From Diabrotica undecimpunctata (lineage: Eukaryota; Arthropoda; Insecta; Coleoptera; Chrysomelidae): 64,000 nt of DNA. The position numbers and the translations under genes are program-made. Under the pieces are notes generated by a model. That model saw nothing but the letters and a program-made list of their open reading frames with translations, had not been told where the DNA came from and did no database searches. The stretch spans positions 116,166,049-116,230,048 of the forward strand of contig NC_092808.1 in the NCBI RefSeq assembly GCF_040954645.1, read 5' to 3'. Shown piece after piece: positions 1 to 9,501 of the stretch (the first letter of the stretch is position 1; every line of letters starts with the position of its first letter).

Positions 1-94
1 TTTCAACATTCTAACTCTACAATTCTAAGTTACGGTAAGATCAATAATGTTTTTAATAGATAATATATGGTAGCTAATTATAATTTATTCTCTT

Positions 95-170
95 TCAGCT
101 CTGAAGAAGCCAAATTAATTCGCTTTGGCAAAAACGTTCGGCGAAACAATTGATACTCATTAGAGTCTTT
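95..170 (+). repeat. Penelope-type terminal-repeat fragment (tentative)
   Basis: The stretch CTGAAGA, a stem-like GCC...GGC pair and then GGCGAAAC resembles the decayed hammerhead-ribozyme cores found in the terminal repeats of Penelope-like elements. Similar blocks occur at 14.7 and 34.8 kb. No coding part is attached here, so this is a low-confidence scrap. The first 90 bases show nothing I can name. Confidence 0.3.
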
Positions 171-201
171 CTTGCAGATTTCCCCAATATTTAAGAGTTT
201 A

Positions 202-311
<110 letters not shown>

Positions 312-365
312 GGGAGGTATTAAACAGACGTAGGCTTCTCAACTAGTCATAACAGGTTACGTAAT

Positions 366-548
366 AGTGATAGATGACGTTATAGCTCCACTGTGACAGA
401 TGGGACCTTATAGTAAGTAATACCTCATTTAAAAGGTATTAAAAATACATGTTTATTCATTATAATTTTGTTTGAGTTGAAGCTCATTTTGATGAATAAA
501 TTAAATAAATACTAAAATTGTAGCTTATCATTTAATTAATAAATATTT
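366..548. repeat. Left inverted repeat of the mariner-like element
   Basis: Matches the reverse complement of 12063-12246 imperfectly. Shared blocks include GTGATAGATGACGTTA, AAAGGTATT and AATAAATACTAAAATTGTAG. The divergence between the arms shows this element is far older than the Polinton inside it. Confidence 0.8.
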
Positions 549-733
549 AACAGCCAGTTCTTATAGTAAGTGTTCAAAATGTGCTCCATCTACTTCCTGA
601 TAGTAATGCATCCTATTGCTAAAATCTTGCCGTACTCGTTTAAATGTGTCGGGGGAAATTGCCCTACATTCTTCAAAAATTGATTGTTTCAAAATGTTTC
701 TTTAGATGTCAAGTATCCCCACAGAAAAAAATC
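543..733 (-). pseudogene. Mariner-like transposase, C-terminal part
   Basis: Reverse-strand translation gives FFLWGYLTSKETF and then a helix-rich tail ending near the left inverted repeat. It continues directly from the piece at 10946-11830: with the Polinton and one AAAATC copy removed, the reading frame runs through DLTPLDFFLWG, the third-catalytic-Asp region of mariner transposases. The tail has stops and a frame change after ETF, so it is dead. Confidence 0.75.
728..733. repeat. Target-site duplication, left (AAAATC)
   Basis: AAAATC lies immediately outside the first base of the left Polinton repeat and recurs at 10946-10951. Six-base duplications are the hallmark of Polinton integration. 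Confidence 0.95.
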
Positions 734-880
734 AGTAGTTATGGGTCACTTGAAACCAGGGTCACTTGGCACCACTTGCGGTCGTGTGGTCGGGTCACCG
801 CAGGGTGTGGCGATTCATGCGTCTAATGGTAAAAGGGGCACCTAACAGTATGTTGTTCGTGTGTTGAGATAAGGCTTTGT
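734..880. repeat. Left terminal inverted repeat of the Polinton
   Basis: 147 bp, identical by eye to the reverse complement of 10799-10945. It contains two nearby copies of GGGTCACTTG. It is much richer in G+C than its surroundings. Confidence 0.95.
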
Positions 881-904
881 CACTCCCACTCTGACGTCAC
901 AAGA

Positions 905-1355
905 TATCAGCTAACGGCCAAATGGCTCAACGTACAACAACGTGTGGGGTATCAATGGAAAGGGGAGGTGGTAACGAATATGTTAAGACAAAAATAAAAC
1001 GCAAAGACTGTGCCAAAACGGCATTACGTCATATCTTTGTTTCTATTGGTCCGATCGTGACGTACGAGGGCTCGTTGGAACGGAGAGAGGGTAGCGAATA
1101 CATTAACACAAAAACAAAAGCAAAATACAATGCCAGAGGGCACTAATCTTGAAACGTCTAAACGGTTCAACGTATAACAATGTGTAAGGTATCGATGGAA
1201 AGGGAGGAGGTAACGAATATGTCAATATAAAAATAAAACACAAAAGCATTGCCAAAACGGCACTAAGCTTGTAACGTCCAAACGGCGCAGCGTACAACAA
1301 CGTGTGAGATATCGATGGAAAGGGGAGGTGGTAACGAATATGTTAAGATAAAAAT
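905..1355. repeat. About 118-bp tandem repeat, four diverged copies
   Basis: Each copy holds a block like CAACGTACAACAACGTGTG, then a GGAAAGGGGAGG-like block, then GTAACGAATATGTTAAGA and a CCAAAACGGCA tail. Copies begin near 915, 1035, 1150 and 1270. They sit just inside the left terminal repeat, mirroring the 140-bp array just inside the right one. ORFs here are by-products of the repeat. Confidence 0.85.
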
Positions 1356-1548
1356 CAATCTTGTATTAAAGAGAATTTGATAGATCTGAAATATGTAAGC
1401 ACGCATGGGATCCATAGGGTTCACTGGAATAATTCAAATGTGGTCTTAAAAGAAACGGATGGTAAAAAGAAAAATCAATATGTTTTTTTAAATAACAACA
1501 AAGTATAATGTTTAAAAGTATATTACATTAAAAAAATAACAGCATATA
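1356..1548. other. A+T-rich Polinton spacer
   Basis: Downstream flank of the minus-strand fragment ending at 1549. No ORF or repeat is recognised. Confidence 0.6.
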
Positions 1549-1961
1549 TTAAGCAGTTTTCATAATTTGTATATCAAAAGTTGTTTTATGTAAGCCAACA
1601 GTTTGGTCAGAAATAATGATATCTTCTATTTTGTCCAGTAAAGCGCACATATCAGTGCTACTGGATATAATTGTGGATAGAGGCGTGTTAAATTTATCAT
1701 TAAAAGCCACTATACGTATTTTGTCACCAGGTTTATAATTAGCCAGCTTTTTGCATCTTGTAAAGCATCGCTCAAGGTGGTTTGCAAAGAGTCATGTACA
1801 TAGTTTAACCCACCACCTTCTTTAACATTGTGAAGTTGATAAGTGGTAATGTAGGTATTAAACTTTTTAACGTGACGTGTATACAGGGTATGCAGCAGCC
1901 AAGGACCATTCATGGTACCCTGAAACACAAGTGTGACTGTCTGTAAATAAAACACATGCAT
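1549..1961 (-). pseudogene. Polinton polymerase N-terminal-module-like fragment, frameshifted
   Basis: An ATG at 1961 opens a frame containing FNTYITTYQL and VHDSLQ. One frame change at a short A-run near 1750 leads into GDKIRIVAF, a PLST motif and a run to a stop at 1549. From memory, this pattern (DKIR...PIST...IEKVLQS-like) resembles a module that precedes the PolB domain in Polinton-like proteins of animals. Here the protein stops where a polymerase would begin. If so, this is the only trace of replication machinery in the element. A TATATAAA box lies about 20 nt upstream of the ATG. The identification is an inference; the frameshift is seen directly. Confidence 0.4.
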
Positions 1962-1979
1962 AAACAGGTGCTCTTAGCC

Positions 1980-1987
1980 TTTATATA
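1980..1987 (-). promoter_or_regulatory. TATA box (TATATAAA)
   Basis: Read on the minus strand, TATATAAA lies about 20 nt before the ATG at 1961. The short promoter-to-ATG distance resembles that of the DUF8207 gene at 4.2 kb. Confidence 0.45.
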
Positions 1988-2027
1988 TATCCTAAAGACG
2001 TCATGTCTTTACGTAAAATCCTAAGCG

Positions 2028-2306
2028 TTATTCGTTAAGAGGAAAGTCTGCTGGTAGGTATGTATATAAACAACGTGAATAAGGTTCAAACATTTTTATT
2101 TCACTACAACTAATACAAAAACAGGAAACGAGTTTGGTAGTACCCAGAATATAGTTGTTACAGCTACAACAAAATACAATATTACATGTTTCAGTACATA
2201 TTAGCAACTCCCGTAATATGCTATTTTCTAGTTCTTGAGCCAATTTTAATATCTCTAAATCATCCATCAATAAATCGTAGTCGTCAATACAATAATCATC
2301 AGACAT
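2028..2306 (-). CDS. Small acidic protein with LxCxE motif and CxxC pairs
   Basis: 92 aa from the first ATG (2306); the longer open frame upstream has only a non-ATG start. The N-terminus is very acidic (MSDDYCIDDYDLLMDD). It is followed by LICTE, which fits the LxCxE pocket-protein-binding motif, and then cysteine pairs (FCCSC and CISC) spaced as in a small zinc-binding domain. Acidic stretch, LxCxE and paired CxxC is the general layout of E7/E1A-like proteins. Proteins of this kind, called oncoids, have been reported in adintoviruses, which are relatives of Polintons. Binding to a retinoblastoma-family protein is inferred from the motif alone. It is intact, and lies among other small minus-strand ORFs. 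Confidence 0.5.
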   Translation of the reverse strand: MSDDYCIDDYDLLMDDLEILKLAQELENSILRELLICTETCNIVFCCSCNNYILGTTKLVSCFCISCSEIKMFEPYSRCLYTYLPADFPLNE

Positions 2307-2665
2307 AGCTCTGTGTTCTAAAATATGTATAAGAGTGCTAAGTACAAACAAGAATAGGAGTTAAGGTTATAATGTAAAAATAAGAATGTCGGGTGTATCG
2401 AGATGGGTTGACATGTCAAAACATCTTAATAGCGCATCGGAGGAAGCCACGCTACAAACAAAAAGGTCTTACCTATGAATGAAAGACTACTTCAGGTGTC
2501 AAATAACTATATTAAAAACCAAAAAATGAACACAACTACAATTAACTTTAAAACCTAAAACTACAAAGTACTAAACTACACCAAAATTAAAATTAACTAA
2601 AAAAATTAACTAAAAACTTAATTAACTAAAATTAATTAAACCTTGTTAAGCTAACGCATAGTGTG
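2307..2665. other. Polinton spacer with TTAACTAAAA-rich segment
   Basis: Between two minus-strand small ORFs. From about 2520 to 2640 it becomes a degenerate run of AACTA/TTAAAA units without coding capacity. A weak TTATACATA lies upstream of the ATG at 2306. Confidence 0.5.
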
Positions 2666-2890
2666 CTAACGCATAGATTGTTTTTTAGCAGACGTTGTTG
2701 TATGTTTATTAGCCCGGTTTGTAAATTTTTTAAAATGATTTAATCCATCCATGCCCATTCGGCAAAAATGACACCGAAAATGAACGAGGTTGTATGTATA
2801 GGGTTGACCCATACATGCTTTATATTCACCACAATTTATACATAGTAACAATTTCATGTAGTGGTACACCTTCACCATTCCATATACCAT
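2666..2890 (-). CDS. Small zinc-binding protein, two CxxC pairs
   Basis: 74 aa from the ATG at 2890. It contains LLLCINCGEYKAC, then RCHFC about 22 residues on, then a basic tail. Two CxxC pairs suggest a single zinc site. CINCGE also fits a loose IxCxE pattern, but I put little weight on that. The frame is the same as that of the upstream IAP-like ORF, and only its TGA (2942-2944) separates them, so this could be a readthrough or formerly fused C-terminal extension instead of a separate gene. No family recognised. Confidence 0.4.
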   Translation of the reverse strand: MVYGMVKVYHYMKLLLCINCGEYKACMGQPYTYNLVHFRCHFCRMGMDGLNHFKKFTNRANKHTTTSAKKQSMR

Positions 2891-2941
2891 CTGAAACAAC
2901 AACGCCTTTGTAATTTTACGCAAATTCTGCAGAACTGTGTA

Positions 2942-3583
2942 TCACATAAAAATTCTTAGACGATCGGTTATCACGCATCGACACATAGCGCATTTATCCA
3001 CAATGTAGCCACAGTCTGTGCATGTGACAAGATGCTTACAAGGCATAAATACTATTTGAAGTTCAGCGTTCAAACAGATTCTGCAACACTTATCAGTGTT
3101 AGCACGAACCTCTGCGCTCATTAATAATATACATATATCTGTGTGCACTATGTACTTAAAACCCGAATAAAAAAAGCCTTCCTTTGCTAAATCTTCAGCA
3201 TCTCGTCGGGGTTGTGACTCAAAAGTCTTTAATCTTACTTCGTACGAAGATACATCTGTCATGGCTACAAATCGCAAAGCTGCCCCAATAAAGAAATAAC
3301 CAGCCTTCGCGTACTGACATGCATCGTCGCCAGACCATTTAGCAAAGGTGTTTAACCGTTCCTCGTAGCAAACTAATTTTTTTATTTCACTAAAAAGCTT
3401 TCTAAAACAACATGTTGCTTTATGTTTTTTCATCGGGATGTCTGTAGCCAACCACTTATTTACTGATGTGTCACAGAATTTACATCGTACTTTATCATTA
3501 TGACCTGTGTAACTAAAGTCTGCTATGCTCAAATGTATAGGTTTTATTGGGTGGGAGATGGGCCAGTTTTTATAAGAAGTCAA
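2942..3583 (-). CDS. IAP-like protein: BIR domain plus C-terminal RING
   Basis: Numbered from codon 3583: residues 1-60 form a BIR domain (KNWP, DFSYTG, then ligands C34, C37, H54 and C58/59). Two more half-BIR units follow (RLNTFAKW...GYFF; RLKTF...GFFYSG) that have lost their zinc ligands. Residues 167-201 are a C3HC4 RING with exactly the IAP spacing (C-x2-C-x11-C-x-H-x3-C-x2-C-x6-C-x2-C). IAPs bind caspases or pro-apoptotic proteins through BIRs and ubiquitinate through the RING. The start is unclear: the frame opens at 3613 without an ATG before residue 51, while an ATG at 3624 lies in another frame. Splicing, an indel or a non-ATG start is needed. The body is free of stops. Confidence 0.8.
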   Translation of the reverse strand: MTSYKNWPISHPIKPIHLSIADFSYTGHNDKVRCKFCDTSVNKWLATDIPMKKHKATCCFRKLFSEIKKLVCYEERLNTFAKWSGDDACQYAKAGYFFIGAALRFVAMTDVSSYEVRLKTFESQPRRDAEDLAKEGFFYSGFKYIVHTDICILLMSAEVRANTDKCCRICLNAELQIVFMPCKHLVTCTDCGYIVDKCAMCRCVITDRLRIFM

Positions 3584-3624
3584 TCGTTTAGATAGTGAAC
3601 GATATCCAACAGCTTAGCTGACAT

Positions 3625-4245
3625 GACTAAAAAATGACACAATTTTACAAAACGCCTAAAAATAGTCTATTGATTAAAATGACGAGGATGATGGAAAAGC
3701 CAGATTCAGCAAAGCCTTTGCTACACAATCTATTCATATTACACTGAAATATTTGCAAACTCCTTGTTGGCGAACCATTACATTCGTGGCCTCCTTGTGT
3801 AATGAAATTAAGACAAAACAGCTAGGTGATCAGCAGAAAGACAAGAGACACAGCTGGCCAGTGAAACAACCGGATAGAGATACCATCAGAGTCGTTGTCA
3901 TGGTCAATTTGTAGTCAGCGCTATCATCGTACAGTCATCTAGTACACAGCATCAAGTCTGCCCCATCAACACATACGACCTATAGTCTGCATCGTCCTGT
4001 GAGAGACAAGTCAGCCTGTACTCAGCAGCCTGTCATTGTAGTCATCGACCTGTGAGGACCAAGTCATCCTGTACTCAGCATTCAGTCAGTGTCCTGTCAG
4101 TGTCCCGTCAGTGTACTCATCTTCCTGTGAGGACCAAGTAAGCCTGTAGTCAGCGTCTAGTCAGCGTCATGTCAGCGTTGAGTCAGCGTCACGTCAGCGT
4201 CAAGTAAGCCTGTAGTCAGCCTATTGTCAGCCTCTAGTAACCGAC
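3625..4245. other. Divergent intergenic region with degenerate GTCAGC/GTCATC repeats
   Basis: Separates the minus-strand IAP-like gene from the plus-strand DUF8207 gene. From about 3895 to 4240 it is packed with variants of a roughly 10-bp unit (GTCAGCGTCA, GTCAGCCTGT, GTCATCCTGT), more than twenty in all, ending directly before a TATA box. This could be a clustered transcription-factor site array or simple-repeat drift. Confidence 0.65.
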
Positions 4246-4283
4246 TATAAATAGTGCTCTTAACTAGAGAATCAGCATTCAGT
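4246..4283 (+). promoter_or_regulatory. Core promoter: TATAAATA box and TCAGT initiator
   Basis: TATAAATA starts at 4246. An arthropod-type initiator TCAGT lies at 4279-4283 (A at 4281), about 35 nt downstream, slightly long for the usual 30-31. The first ATG follows at 4287, so the predicted 5' UTR is only a few nucleotides. Confidence 0.6.
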
Positions 4284-4286
4284 CGT

Positions 4287-5213
4287 ATGATGTCGAACAG
4301 AGAACAACGTATTACGCAGCTTGCTAAAATTATTAGACAAAAGTACCAAGCTCTAAAAAGAATGCAGAGTGATCAGCAAGAACAGCTCGAAACAATTTTA
4401 ACACCTGAACCTCTTACAGAAATCAACAATTATCTGAACACTACACATCAATCGAAGAAGCATGAAGACGCCTGCGAACATCAAAACAATACGCCTCAGT
4501 CGGTCAGCGGTCACCTTCAAAAATATTGGCAACATTCAGCGGATATCGATAGAGCTTACGGGCCGCAGTATATTTGGGAGACTGATAAATGGGTATTGAA
4601 CAATATGGAAATAAAATTTACTCTTAAACATATAATGCTTAACGATAACCAGTACAAAGCTACTCCTGGCTTATATAATTTGCTATTCTACAAGAAACCG
4701 CAAGACTTTACACCAAACGATTGCATTAACTATAAAAAAATATTAGAAGTCACAGGTATTCATCGAGATTCCCGAGGATATTTGAGACATCAATCATTCC
4801 CAGATAAATTCAATAAAATCATCAAACCCCTGTATGTTGAAGAAGAAAGAAGAAGAAAGCCATCTTCAAAACATTTGCCGGGACAAACGAGTTCAAATGG
4901 TGAAGCAAAAAGAAAACACACACCGGTGGAGCAGCTAAAGACCAAACATGAAGCTTCAAATGAAAACGTCAAAGCTAAAAGAAAAAAACATTTGGAAAGC
5001 AGCACACCTGTTGACAAGTCAAAAACTAATCAGAGCCCAGAAAGTGGACAGCTATTCGAGGAATTGAGCAAAATATGGCACCTCTATAATGAAAACAATG
5101 ATCCGAATTTCCTAGTAGAGGGACTTAAAACTATTTCAAAAGCCAATGCCTTAAATGGAAAAGAAGCAGAATTATTAGAAGACGAATTGGGCCATCTCGA
5201 TATTATTGAATAA
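4287..5213 (+). CDS. DUF8207-type Polinton protein
   Basis: 308 aa. The start is the first of two adjacent ATGs (4287, 4290); the frame extends upstream only through non-ATG codons. Residues 5-40 look coiled-coil-like and charged. Around residues 91-190 are YGP...DKWVLNN, IMLNDNQY and TPGLYNLLF, followed by a TG.H...GY segment; this matches my recollection of the DUF8207 family, common in insect genomes and linked to Polintons. Residues about 190-260 are Lys/Arg-rich with KAKRKKH, a likely nuclear-localisation or nucleic-acid-binding tail. The C-terminus is acidic. The stop codon overlaps an AATAAA polyadenylation signal (5209-5214). It has its own TATA/Inr promoter and no internal stops. Function unknown. 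Confidence 0.7.
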   Translation: MMSNREQRITQLAKIIRQKYQALKRMQSDQQEQLETILTPEPLTEINNYLNTTHQSKKHEDACEHQNNTPQSVSGHLQKYWQHSADIDRAYGPQYIWETDKWVLNNMEIKFTLKHIMLNDNQYKATPGLYNLLFYKKPQDFTPNDCINYKKILEVTGIHRDSRGYLRHQSFPDKFNKIIKPLYVEEERRRKPSSKHLPGQTSSNGEAKRKHTPVEQLKTKHEASNENVKAKRKKHLESSTPVDKSKTNQSPESGQLFEELSKIWHLYNENNDPNFLVEGLKTISKANALNGKEAELLEDELGHLDIIE

Positions 5214-5666
5214 AACAACCGTTGGAAGATTGATTTGCACTTACATTTTGTATATGATTTTATATATTAAAATATATTATATGAAAATTGGTATTTTATT
5301 TGCAATTCCTCCTCCGCAATTATTGTTTTTTTCTAAAAGCCTGGTAAAATACTAACGTCGTCTACGTGCTACACAGGTAGACCATTTTAAGCATCCAATA
5401 ATTAAAATGTATTGTGTGATACTATTTTTAAAACACAGCTGTTTATCACGGACGTAACCTCAGGTCGGTAGTTCACCTTATCTACAAAAGCTGTTGTGTT
5501 TATAAACACGAAAAAATCGTACTGATTATCTTACAGGCATAAACACTACTAACCATAAAAATATCTTAGACAGCCGATTTTATGAAAAACAATAAAAACC
5601 ATAATTGTACTGTACATACATAACAGACTGTAGGACAAAATTGAAAATACAGGACACACGCACATG
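5214..5666. other. Polinton spacer
   Basis: No gene recognised. It contains the AATAAA and the end of the upstream gene, then ordinary A+T-rich sequence. Confidence 0.6.
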
Positions 5667-5834
5667 CTATTTTGTTTTACATTTATGATTTAGACGATGG
5701 ACAACCGTTTTGTATGTTCGGCCACAAACCCTACATTTTAAATGCTGCTTCATGTGCTTCTTTGAAGAAGGTCTGTTGCAATATTTACACATATATACAC
5801 GAACTCTTTTCTCAAGAATTAATAAAGAGTCCAT
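5667..5834 (-). CDS. Small zinc-finger protein
   Basis: 55 aa from the ATG at 5834. CKYC...HMKQH and then CRVC...HRLNHKC form two C2H2/C2HC-like fingers packed end to end, with a basic character throughout. A pyrimidine run ending in CAG lies just upstream of the ATG on this strand, so it may be the last exon of a spliced transcript. It sits between the DUF8207 gene and the satellite block. No family assigned. Confidence 0.45.
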   Translation of the reverse strand: MDSLLILEKRVRVYMCKYCNRPSSKKHMKQHLKCRVCGRTYKTVVHRLNHKCKTK

Positions 5835-5870
5835 GTGAGAAAATAACCCTGAATAATAAAAAAACACCAA

Positions 5871-6114
5871 GCCTATTTTCTATAAATGACCAAAATTGCT
5901 GGTTGGCATATACAACGACAATATTCTAGAAAAGTTACGAAGAATATGTATTCAGAGAGAAGAAGTTAAAATATCTCCAGAAGACACATATATTTAAATG
6001 TATACGGATAGCAAGCAGGAAAAACTACAAAAAGACCACTCCCTAGAAATCAAGTAGGCGAAATTTTTCGGCATTTCACAAATTCAAATAACAAAGAACT
6101 GTTATGTAGTGATA
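5871..6114. other. Polinton spacer
   Basis: A+T-rich transition between the zinc-finger ORF and the satellite block. Nothing recognised. Confidence 0.5.
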
Positions 6115-8830
6115 CACAAAAAGGAACAGCACAAACTTTTGTCTATACACATACTATGTGTCTGTCAGATACAAACTATAAAAAAAACTCGCAAATTTAA
6201 CGATTAGACAGCCATAGAAACAAGAAAGGGTATGTAACAGAAAACTTTTGTCTATACAAATACTAATTATGTGCCTATCAAATACAAACTATAGAAAAAA
6301 CACGCAAATTTAACGATTAGACAGTCATAGAAAACAAACAAGGGGGTGTAACAGAAAAAACTTTTGTCTATACAAATACTAATTATGTGCCTATCAGATA
6401 CAAACGACAAAAGCAAGAACACAAGAAAATTCAAAAATGCAGACGAACAGACGCAGCCATTTCGTACATAAAAATGACTATGTGCCTATCAGATACAAAC
6501 GACAAAAGCAAGAACACTAGAAAATTCAAAAATGCAGAAGAACAGACGCTGCCATTTCGTAGATAAAAATGACTATGTGCCTATCAGATACAAACGACAA
6601 AAGCAAGAACACTAGAAAATTCAAAAATGCAGAATAACAGACGCAGCCATTTCGTACATAAAAATGACTGAATATCAAAGGTACAGAAGTAAAATGCAGA
6701 AGAAAAACTAATTGTCTACGAACACGCCTAGCCAAAACAGCAATATTTCAGCAGCCTCTTCGTACATAAAAATGACTGAATATCAAAGGTACAGAAGTAA
6801 AATGCAGAAGAAAAAACTACTTGTCTACGAACCCGCCTAGCCAAAACATCACTATTTTAAAACACAGCCTGTAAAAATTATCTGCCTGCTCTCGATCATA
6901 AAAATGCCAAAAAATAAAAAAGTAAAAGAAGGTAGAAACACACAAAAAACAAACATTTTGTCTACGAAAAAATTAGAGAGTATTTGAAATGTGACATAAT
7001 CGACAAAATCGTTGAACAAACCTCTCAAAATCGTAGAAAAAACAAGTACTACAATGTTATGTATTTGCTGTTTTTTTGTATGTTGTAAACATATGAAGAC
7101 AAACTCTAGAAACAGAACTGGAGAAAAACTTTTGTCTATACAAATACTAATTATGTGCCTATTAAATACAAACTATAGAAAAAACAGCAAAAAAAACGCA
7201 AATTTAACGATTAGACAGCCATACAAAACAAACAAGTGGGTGTAACAGAAAAAACTTTTGTCTATACAAATACTAATTATGTGCGTATCAGATACAAACG
7301 ACAAAAGCAAGAACACTAAAAAAATCCAAAAATGCAGACGAACAGACGCTACCATTTCGTACATAAAAATGACTATGTGCCTATCAGATACAAACGACAA
7401 AAGCAAGAACACTAGAAAATTCAAAAATGCAGAATAACAGACGCAGCCATTTCGTACATAAAAATGACTGAATATCAAAGGTACAGAAGTAAAATGCAGA
7501 AAAAAAACTAATTGTCTACGAACACGCCTAGCCAAAACAGCAATATTTTAGCAGCCATTTCGTACATAAAAATGACGGGATATCAAAGGTACAGAAGTAA
7601 AATGCGGAAGAAAAACTAATTGTCTACGAACACGCCTAGCCAAAACAGCACTATTTTAAAACACAGCCTGTAAAAATTATCTGCCTGCTCTCGATCATAA
7701 AAATGCCAAAAAATAAAAAAGTAAAAGAAGGTAGAAACACACAAAAAACAAACATTTTGTCTACGAAAAAATTAGAGAGTATTTGAAATGTGACATAATC
7801 GACAAAATCGTGGAACAAACCTCTCAAAATCGTAGAAAAAACAAGTACTACAATGTTATGTATTTGCTGTTTTTTTGTATGTTGTAAACATATGAAGACA
7901 AACTCTAGAAACAGAACTGGAGAAAAACTTTTGTCTATACAAATACTAATTATGTGCCTATTAAATACAAACTATAGAAAAAACAGCAAAAAAAACGCAA
8001 ATTTAACGATTAGACAGCCATAGAAAACAAACAAGGGGGTGTAACAGAAAAAACTTTTGTCTATACAAATACTAATTATGTGCCTATCAGATACAAACGA
8101 CAAAAGCAAGAACACTAAAAAAATCCAAAAATGCAGACGAACAGACGCTGCCATTTCGTACATAAAAATGACTATGTGCCTATCAGATACAAACGACAAA
8201 AGCAAGAACACTAGAAAATAAAACAATGCAGACGAACAGACGCTGCCATTTCGTACATAAAAATGACTATGTGCCTATCAGATACAAACGACAAAAGCAA
8301 GAACACTAGAAAATTCAAAAATGCAGAATAACAGACGCAGCCATTTTGTACATAAAAATGACTGAATATCAAAGGTACAGAAGTAAAATGCAGAAAAAAA
8401 CTAATTGTCTACGAACACGCCTAGCCAAAACAGCAATATTTCAGCAGCCTCTTCGTACATAAAAATGACTGAATATCAAAGGTACAGAAGTAAAATGCAG
8501 AAGAAAAAACTACTTGTCTACGAACCCGCCTAGCCAAAACATCACTATTTTAAAACACAGCCTGTAAAAATTATCTGCCTGCTCTCGATCATAAAAATGC
8601 CAAAAATAAAAACGTAAAAGAAGGTAGAAACACACAAAAAACAAACATATTGTCTACGAAAAAATTAGAGAGTATTTGAAATGTGACATAATCGACAAAA
8701 TCGTGGAACAAACCTCTCAAAATCGTAGAAAAAACAAGTACTACAATGTTATGTATTTGCTGTTTTTTTGTATGTTGTAAACATATGGAGACAAACTCTA
8801 GAAACAGAACTGGAATACAGATTAGCTGCA
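6115..8830. repeat. Higher-order tandem repeat (about 95-bp subunits in about 800-890-bp units)
   Basis: A roughly 95-bp module (ATGTGCCTATCAGATACAAA ... GCCATTTCGTACATAAAAATGAC) recurs singly or in runs. It alternates with CGAACACGCCTAGCCAAAAC blocks and a roughly 270-bp block (AAAATGCCAAAAAATAAA ... CATATGAAGACAAACTCTAG). The 270-bp block starts near 6896, 7695 and 8588, giving large periods of about 800 and 893; the longer unit has one extra 95-bp module. Minus-strand ORFs here (MARRVRRQLVF... and similar) are repeat shadows. A role as replication, packaging or promoter DNA is possible but unproven. Confidence 0.9.
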
Positions 8831-9130
8831 TACTAGATTGGATACATGAGCAGCTAGAGCCTGTATAGAGCAACTATTCTGTATGTTCGTAGCTGCACGA
8901 ACCACTAGAAAAGGAAAACTCAGATCGAACACACATTAATTACTACATGGATTCAGGAAAAAAAGGACCAGCTAACAACAAGGTACTAGAGAATGTAAAC
9001 TAGAAAAAATATTGAATAAAACAATATAGAAGATCTCTGCTTTATATGGACATGGACAATACAATTTGGAAAATCTCAGGGTGTTAGACAATGGTTGCCA
9101 TAACCCTGTACTCTTCATGAGGACAACAAA
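8831..9130. other. Polinton unique segment
   Basis: The minus strand downstream of the duplicated exons contains a frame with an in-frame ATG near 9118 (MKSTGLW...), which could be translated from a spliced transcript. It is too weak to call a gene. Confidence 0.3.
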
Positions 9131-9154
9131 AAACAAAAAACTATTAACGCTTAC

Positions 9155-9269
9155 CTTATATATTCCTTTTGTCGTTTCTTGGGACGGCTCTTCGGATTCG
9201 CTGTAACTACTACTGCTACCTTCGGATTCGCTGTAACTACTACTGTTACCTTCGGATTTGCTGTAACTA
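9155..9269 (-). other. Exon-like module, copy B (115 nt)
   Basis: On the minus strand a T-rich tract ending TTTTAG precedes 9269, and AAG|GTAAGC follows at 9155, giving 115 nt with good splice sites at both ends. Inside are three 30-bp units (TAGTTACAGCGAATCCGAAG type), which in one frame read Ser/Tyr/Glu-rich. The exon contains no ATG. It is the second copy of the module at 9387-9501, with a period of about 232 bp including intron. Confidence 0.5.
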
Positions 9270-9386
9270 CTAAAACCAAAAACAAAAGATCTATAAGTAA
9301 GAGTGCTCAAAAGACACGAAAATTCAGAAACTTTGTAAATAGACCACACAGACAGACAACAAAATACAAAAACTATTAACGCTTAC

Positions 9387-9501
9387 CTTATATATTCCTT
9401 TTGTCGTTTCTTGGGACGGCTCTTCGGATTCGCTGTAACTACTACTGCTACCTTCGGATTCGCTGTAACTACTACTGTTACCTTCGGATTTGCTGTAACT
9501 A
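9387..9501 (-). other. Exon-like module, copy A (115 nt)
   Basis: Same length and internal 30-bp units as copy B. The acceptor reads TTTTTGGTTACAG and the donor AAG|GTAAGC. Because 115 is not a multiple of 3, including one or both copies would change the downstream frame. It lies downstream of a first exon at 9615-9705. Confidence 0.5.

Noticed and set aside
4790..5017. Minus-strand ORF MSTGVLLSKCFF
   Set aside because: Shadow of the DUF8207-type gene.
5672..5929. Plus-strand 85-codon ORF
   Set aside because: Opposite-strand shadow of the small zinc-finger ORF; no domain.
6526..8226. Minus-strand ORFs starting MARRVRRQLVF and similar hydrophobic frames
   Set aside because: They coincide with the 95-bp satellite, repeat exactly with its period, and have no domain.
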